A stretch of 64,000 nt of DNA from Nissolia schottii (Eukaryota; Streptophyta; Magnoliopsida; Fabales; Fabaceae): NCBI GenBank assembly GCA_003254905.1, contig QANU01055992.1, positions 240,216 to 304,215 on the forward strand, given 5' to 3'. The notes beneath the pieces were generated by a model. The model had not been told where the DNA came from, made no database searches, and saw only the letters and a program-made list of their open reading frames with translations. Shown one piece after another: positions 59,472-64,000 of this stretch. How positions within the stretch are numbered: position 1 is the first letter of the stretch; every line of letters starts with the position of its first letter. The position numbers and the translations under genes were made by a program.

Positions 59472-60406
59472 TCTCCCACTCACACATAATGGGAGTGCTC
59501 ATCTTACCTTCAAGCCAAGAAATAAATTCTTATTAAAACCACAAATGTTCATATAGGGAAAGTAAGTCATGCGACTAGCATACTATGAAAGCTTTAATGT
59601 TATACACCTGTTAGGGGTATATAGCCTCTCATTGAACATAAACCTACAAGTAGATCAAAAAGTATGCGAGTATCTTAGATCATTCAAATCTCATCAAGAT
59701 ATCTCCACAAGATCTCAATTATCATCATATCTTGGATTCACAATCATGACTAACAAGTCATAATTGGTATACCAATGAATACAAATGAGATTCCGTAAGT
59801 GATCTTCCTCTTATCTCTATCATTTTAACATCAACTCAACTCGTTTTTCTAGACATGTCCAGCTATACCAAATCTATGTACAGGGTCCTTTGGAAACAAA
59901 CTAAGATAATAAACATTAAGTTGAGTCTCAAGTACCTGATCGAAGTCCAAGGGTACACAAGTAGAGCCATTGAAGCTTTGGGTCTCACACAACATATGTT
60001 GAGATCACATTTATGTTAACCCAAATGGTCAACAATTGCACACATGTTATGAAACATGTGCTACAACATTTTTTCCTTTTCCCTTGGAGCATATGTCTTT
60101 CTTACATAAAGAATGTTATACAAATGATATTTAGATACCATAAGTGTCCAAATTGAGTTCTTTGATCCACCAAACATCTTGAACTCACATCTGGCCTCTA
60201 CACTAGACTAGGTGAACCTTTTCACTACAGTAACTATAACGAACTTCTATCATTAGTGAGGCGACATTCATGATTTTAAGCAAATGCTCTCAAATTATCC
60301 TTTTGATAATTTACTTAAAATCTTGTCTCATCCTCATCATCACTAAGATAATAGAGGTGGTTACCTGATTGAGAAGGCTAACCTTTTGTTTAATCGACAT
60401 ACTTTA
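59472..60406 (-). mobile_element. Internal region of the antisense LTR element
   Basis: Non-coding sequence upstream (minus strand) of the polypurine tract. I found no RT or RNase H motifs, so the element may be a large non-autonomous derivative or simply decayed. It stops where the next LTR-like unit starts at 60407. Confidence 0.4.
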
Positions 60407-61647
60407 TGTAACATCCCGATTTTTCTTAGAAAAATAATCATACGCATAATTATTAAATTAATTTTCTAATCATGATTAGAGAATTAAAATGGGAAATTTT
60501 TAAGTAGGATATTCCCAGGAAATAAGACGTGTCGCAATAGGAGGTTCGGCCGACAACCGAACGGCCGCTGTTCGCCGATGGAATTTTCTGACGCGAAAAA
60601 GGTGTCCGTGAGAATAGTCTCCCGGAGAAAAATTCCCAAATACCTTAAAATATTAATACCCGGAGGTAGGGGAGAATTAGAGGATCGCAACGGTATAAAT
60701 AGAATATTTTTCGGACAACCGTGCGCGACGCACCGATACTGCGAGCGATAAAACACGAGCGAACCGGGATCGGGAGAAAATGAAATTTCAGCAGCTAGAG
60801 CTGAAGGGCTGCACGGTCTAGAGCTGGGATTTTTGTCCAAAAATAATCCCCTAAATCATGCTTCCACACTTACACACCTTACTTGTCTTACACACTAAAC
60901 CAAAATCCCGTCACTTAGCCATACCCATGCCCATGCCCATGCTTTCTACTATTCATCCAATTTATTCAATTAATTTACCTCACCATCAGCCACTCCAAAA
61001 CCGAGACATCCTCTTCCAAAACTCCAAGCAAAATATCATTTCTTATCTTCTCCAAAACACACCAAGCCAAACCTCAAGAACACCTCACAAACCTTCAAGA
61101 GTTCAAGCACATTTCCCTCTCCTTCCACCTTCCACAAAACCGAAACCACAGCCCTCAAATCTCCTCATCTTAGTTTCATTTTCTTACACCCACTACCAAG
61201 AGGAACAACATCATCCTCTTCATTGTGCAAGGTTCTCACCTTGAAGAAAGGAGGAGTTCAAGCTTTGGAAGACAACAAGGCTTGTAAGACTTCACTCAAA
61301 ACTTCCCTCACCACCACCACCAAGTTTTTCTACAGGTGGGTAGTACCATCACCCTTGTCTATGGGATGTTTATTATATGTTATGTGTGTAGTTTGAGTAG
61401 GAAAAAAATTAGAAATGCTATGAGGATAAATGCTACTATTGTATGTTGGATATATTCACGTTGGTTCATGAGTCTTGAACGTCCCTGTTGGTGCTCAGGT
61501 ACTGTTGGAATATGTGGGGTGAACTTGGATGAATGTAAGATAATGAGAGAAAATAAGCCAGGGGGTAAGCGTCGAGGGGTCCGCGGAGAGTGACTGAAAA
61601 GGGGTCTATAGGAAGAGGTTGAGCGGCGCCAGGAATGGTGCTTGGTA

Positions 61648-61885
61648 GTGGTTTCTGCGAAGGATGCCCTAGAGTGGTAGAGTGAATTCCCTAGAGTCGT
61701 TAAGTGGTTCCCTGGAAGGTTTCTTAGTGGTTTCCGCGGAGGATGCCCTAGAGTGGTAGAGTGGATTCCCTAAAGTCGTTAAGTGGTTCCCTGGAAGGTT
61801 TCTTAGTAGGGTTTTGCGGAGGATGCCCTAGAGTGGTAGAGTGGATTCCCTAGAGTCATTAAGTGGTCCCTTGGAGGGTTCCTTA
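61648..61885 (+). repeat. 79-bp tandem repeats, three units
   Basis: Units start at 61648, 61727 and 61806 and share 'ggatgccctagagtggtaga' and 'ttaagtggttccctggaagg'. More degenerate relatives with 'ttccgcggagg' and 'gagtggctccct' continue to about 62280. Confidence 0.85.
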
Positions 61886-62649
61886 GTGGTTTCCAGTAAC
61901 TGAGAGCAGTCTAGTGTTGTTGAGCAGCGCCTGGGATGGTGTTGAGCGGGTTCCGCGGAAGACCCCTGGAGAGCTGAGAGGGTTATGTGACGAGTGTTGA
62001 GTGGGCACCAGGAGTGGTGCTGAGTGGGTTCCGCGGAGGTTCCCCGGAGTGATGAGTGGCTCCCTAGAGAGTAGACCGAGTGAGTACAAGTAGCGGTGAC
62101 CGCGTGAGTTTCGCAGATGTACCCTAGAACGGCTGAGCAGGTCCCTGAAGTTACTGACTGGGCGCCAGTAGTGGTGCCCAGTGTGTTCAGCGGAGATCCC
62201 TCGGAATGGTAGAGTTATCCCATGGAGAGTTGCTTAGTGGGTTCCGTGGAGGTTCCCTAGCGTTGATAGTGGTTTCCGAGCAAGGGGTTCCGAGGTCCAT
62301 TATATTCCAACAAGCACTTAGCATGTAGAAGTTTATACGATAAGTTCATAACGGCATATGTTTTACTATGAGCCACCTAAGGGTGCAGTAAACAAGAATA
62401 TGAGTATCGAGTCGTGCATGCATCATGAGGATAGACCACTAGAGATTATGCTATGACCAAGGTTAATGAATGAAGAACATAATGACCATAAGAACCAGAT
62501 TAGTACAGAAAGATAAAGTGCATGAGAAGATAAGATATGATGAATGAGAAGACGCTAACCCGGGTGAGCCGGTACGCGTAAGGAAAAAAAAGCACATGAT
62601 ACCGGTTAACTAAAATGTTAAAGTTCATGCATAGTGCGCAAGAGCAAGC

Positions 62650-62850
62650 TCGAAGGGAACGCAGGCCTTGTGTATGTCACCATGCTCATAAGGAACACAT
62701 GGGGCTCGATCACGTCACCAGGCTCATAAGGAACGCATGGGACACGATCACCTTGCATACATACCTATGTGATTAAAGCGTCGCTATGTCCCGACCATGT
62801 CGCCATGCTCATAAGGAACGCCTGGGGCAAGGTCACCAGGCATGCATATG
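62650..62850 (+). repeat. Repeats with 'catgctcataaggaacgc'
   Basis: Three copies of 'gtcaccatgctcataaggaa' type (about 62677, 62715 and 62810) with 'tggggc' and 'gatcac' partners; spacing is irregular. Confidence 0.7.
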
Positions 62851-63069
62851 TGTGTAGTAGTGTCAGAACGGTCAAGGATAGAAAGCACGAGAACTTAGTA
62901 AGAAAGACTAGTTCCCTGTCACCTAGTAACTAGGTAAAGCCGCCCAGGAACTTAGGCAAGAAAATAACTAGTAGGATGTCTAGATGTATGAACACTTAGA
63001 GATCTCCTGGACAGCCGGAGCATAATTGAGTAACCAGATTCCCCTATGCCATAGTCAACCACTGAGAAC

Positions 63070-63640
63070 CATCGTTCTCACCCCCACTCACTTATGGCTT
63101 CAGGCGAGATAGATGACGTCCCCGCCGAAGAAGAGGCGGATCCTGCGCAACAGATTTAGGACCGTAGACCCTGAGACAGGGGAGGAGGCAGAGCTTTAGT
63201 CAGTCCTAGTAGTGAATCGTCCCACACCCCACCGAGTCGCGCCACTCGTACTCCCCGAGCCAGAGACTTCTGCGGACGGCGAGCCCATTCCGTATAAGAA
63301 GGACGTGGAGGTCGACCCAGTTTCTGTGATATTGCGACCGCCCAAGACATACCAGCAGACTGTACGGATGAGGATGACCCGAGACTACCGCCGTCAGTTC
63401 GCACCCCGCACTCCCAGCCACGAGGCAGGTCCATCCTACGGCCCCCGAGACCCGCCAGATGTACCAGTGCCTTCCTCACGCGAGGAGGAATATCCTCTGG
63501 TAGCCATGGAGGAGGATGACGAGGAGGATGAGCCGGAGCCGGAGTATAAGCCAGAGGGGTCAGAGCTGGAGGAGGATCCAGAGGAGGACCCCGAGGAGGA
63601 TCCGGAGGAGGATTTCAGTGAGGACGAGCCAGAGACCTGA
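63070..63640 (+). pseudogene. Acidic-repeat ORF inside the long LTR-like unit
   Basis: From about 63115 the frame reads TSPPKKRRILRNRFRTVDPE and TGEEAEL, then meets one in-frame TAG at about 63196. It continues uninterrupted for over 140 codons: VNRPTPHRVAPLVLPEPE, VILRPPKTYQQTVRM and YRRQFAPRTPSHEAGPSY, ending in an acid-rich tail with EEDP repeated about three times and SEDEPET. The first, basic part and the acidic tail look like a real protein with one nonsense change (CAG to TAG is the simple explanation). I know no function and no domain. In the opposite frames only low-complexity shadows are seen. Confidence 0.5.
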
Positions 63641-64000
63641 CCAGCATTATATCCAGACCCTGTCATCAGATGCCACCCTTTTTGCTAGTAGCCCGAGTCT
63701 TATGTGTATTTTGATGTATTCTATTTTGTAGCCACGGATAGTATGTATGGGCTTAGAGTATGTCTAGCCCTTTTTATGTATTAATACAGTATTTATGATA
63801 CGTATATGACTTCCTGACATGAATGACATTGACTGTTGGACCCACTTGGTGCTGTTTACTTTACCGTTCATGTATGTATGTGTATGACAGACGACGCACG
63901 CTTTTATCTGTTATACGACTATTTAGGGCTTATGATAGTTCACCCGCATGGCTCTAGTTTGACGCATGATAATAGCTTATGTTTAAAAAGAAAAAAAAAA

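Larger units (their letters stand above)
60407..64000 (+). mobile_element. Very long LTR-like unit (>3.5 kb), cut by the window edge
   Basis: Starts TGTAACATCCCGATTTTT, a 5' LTR form known from plant Ty3/gypsy chromoviruses (Tekay/Del type, whose LTRs can exceed 3 kb). It is GC-richer than its surroundings and holds two blocks of tandem repeats and an acidic ORF near the right end. No PBS or polyprotein is reached before 64000, so whether all of it is LTR remains an inference. Confidence 0.5.

Noticed and set aside
61648..61885. Regular 79-bp units considered as a satellite or regulatory array
   Set aside because: Only three good copies inside a long LTR-like unit; better explained as LTR-internal duplication.
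63436..63666. Minus-strand Ser/Gly-repeat frame
   Set aside because: Mirror of the acidic EEDP-repeat frame on the plus strand.
1..64000. tRNA, rRNA or snRNA genes
   Set aside because: Reading for T-arm and anticodon-arm patterns gave no convincing cloverleaf. A covariance-model scan would be decisive and could not be run.

Overview
The window looks like gene-poor nuclear DNA from a flowering plant, most likely a legume. The intron-exon structures, plant-specific protein families and heavily nested LTR retrotransposons show a plant. The legume assignment is an inference from repeats whose ends read like 'aaatatgtttttagtccc', a motif common in Fabaceae. Only four loci look like functional genes; most of the rest is transposable-element debris.

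Genes. (1) 1-3378 (+): a DHHC protein S-acyltransferase of the plant PAT05-PAT09 type, cut by the left window edge, in four visible exons. (2) 11708-13972 (+): a complete seven-exon glycerophosphodiester phosphodiesterase, GDPD1-like, 380 aa. (3) 34595-35555 (+): a short, divergent, GC-rich NAC-domain transcription factor, three exons, 227 aa. (4) 57378-58762 (+): an unrecognised 257-aa acidic protein with an MGCGIS amino terminus, three exons. Exon phases close exactly in every gene. They are independent plant genes with no operon logic. The only possible functional link is that an S-acyltransferase and a protein with an acylation-type N-terminus lie in the same window.

Repeats, left to right. 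4.2-5.7 kb: LINE remnants split by an LTR-like segment. 8.8 and 10.8 kb: a pair of 270-bp direct repeats upstream of the GDPD gene. 14.5-16.8 kb: a Ty3/gypsy LTR, primer-binding site and decayed gag. 16.8-19 kb: a second LTR-like repeat, then an antisense decayed ORF of the 'putative plant transposon protein' type. 20.8-21.5 kb: a hAT-like element whose right half is duplicated around an N. 22.4-24 kb: a foldback MITE and a tandem-repeat-rich element. 24.7-27.6 kb: an antisense copia remnant with a solo LTR inside its own 3' LTR. 30.5-32.6 kb: a copia-like element with an antisense, dead CIPK-kinase fragment just inside its LTR. 38.2-44.0 kb: a copia element with non-canonical TA...TA LTR ends and a perfect 5-bp target duplication, carrying a 934-bp TRIM-like element (with its own 5-bp duplication) and a 1.5-kb insertion. 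45.4-46.6 kb: a 0.62-kb near-identical duplication around an N. 47.5-52.4 kb: a 3'-truncated copia element preceded by three tandem copies of its LTR/leader. 53-56.8 kb: a Mutator-like MITE with a 9-bp target duplication and two long foldback elements. 59.1-60.4 kb: an antisense copia LTR with flanking internal sequence. 60.4-64 kb: one very long LTR-like unit with internal tandem repeats and a degenerate ORF for an acidic protein, running off the right edge.

Two of the four N positions sit exactly between near-identical direct copies, so those duplications are probably unmerged contig ends or haplotypes rather than biology. No CRISPR, rRNA, convincing tRNA or new defence-like system was seen. 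The most interesting items are the captured host-gene fragments inside small LTR elements, the TA...TA copia, the triplicated LTR/leader and the acidic ORF in the long LTR-like unit.
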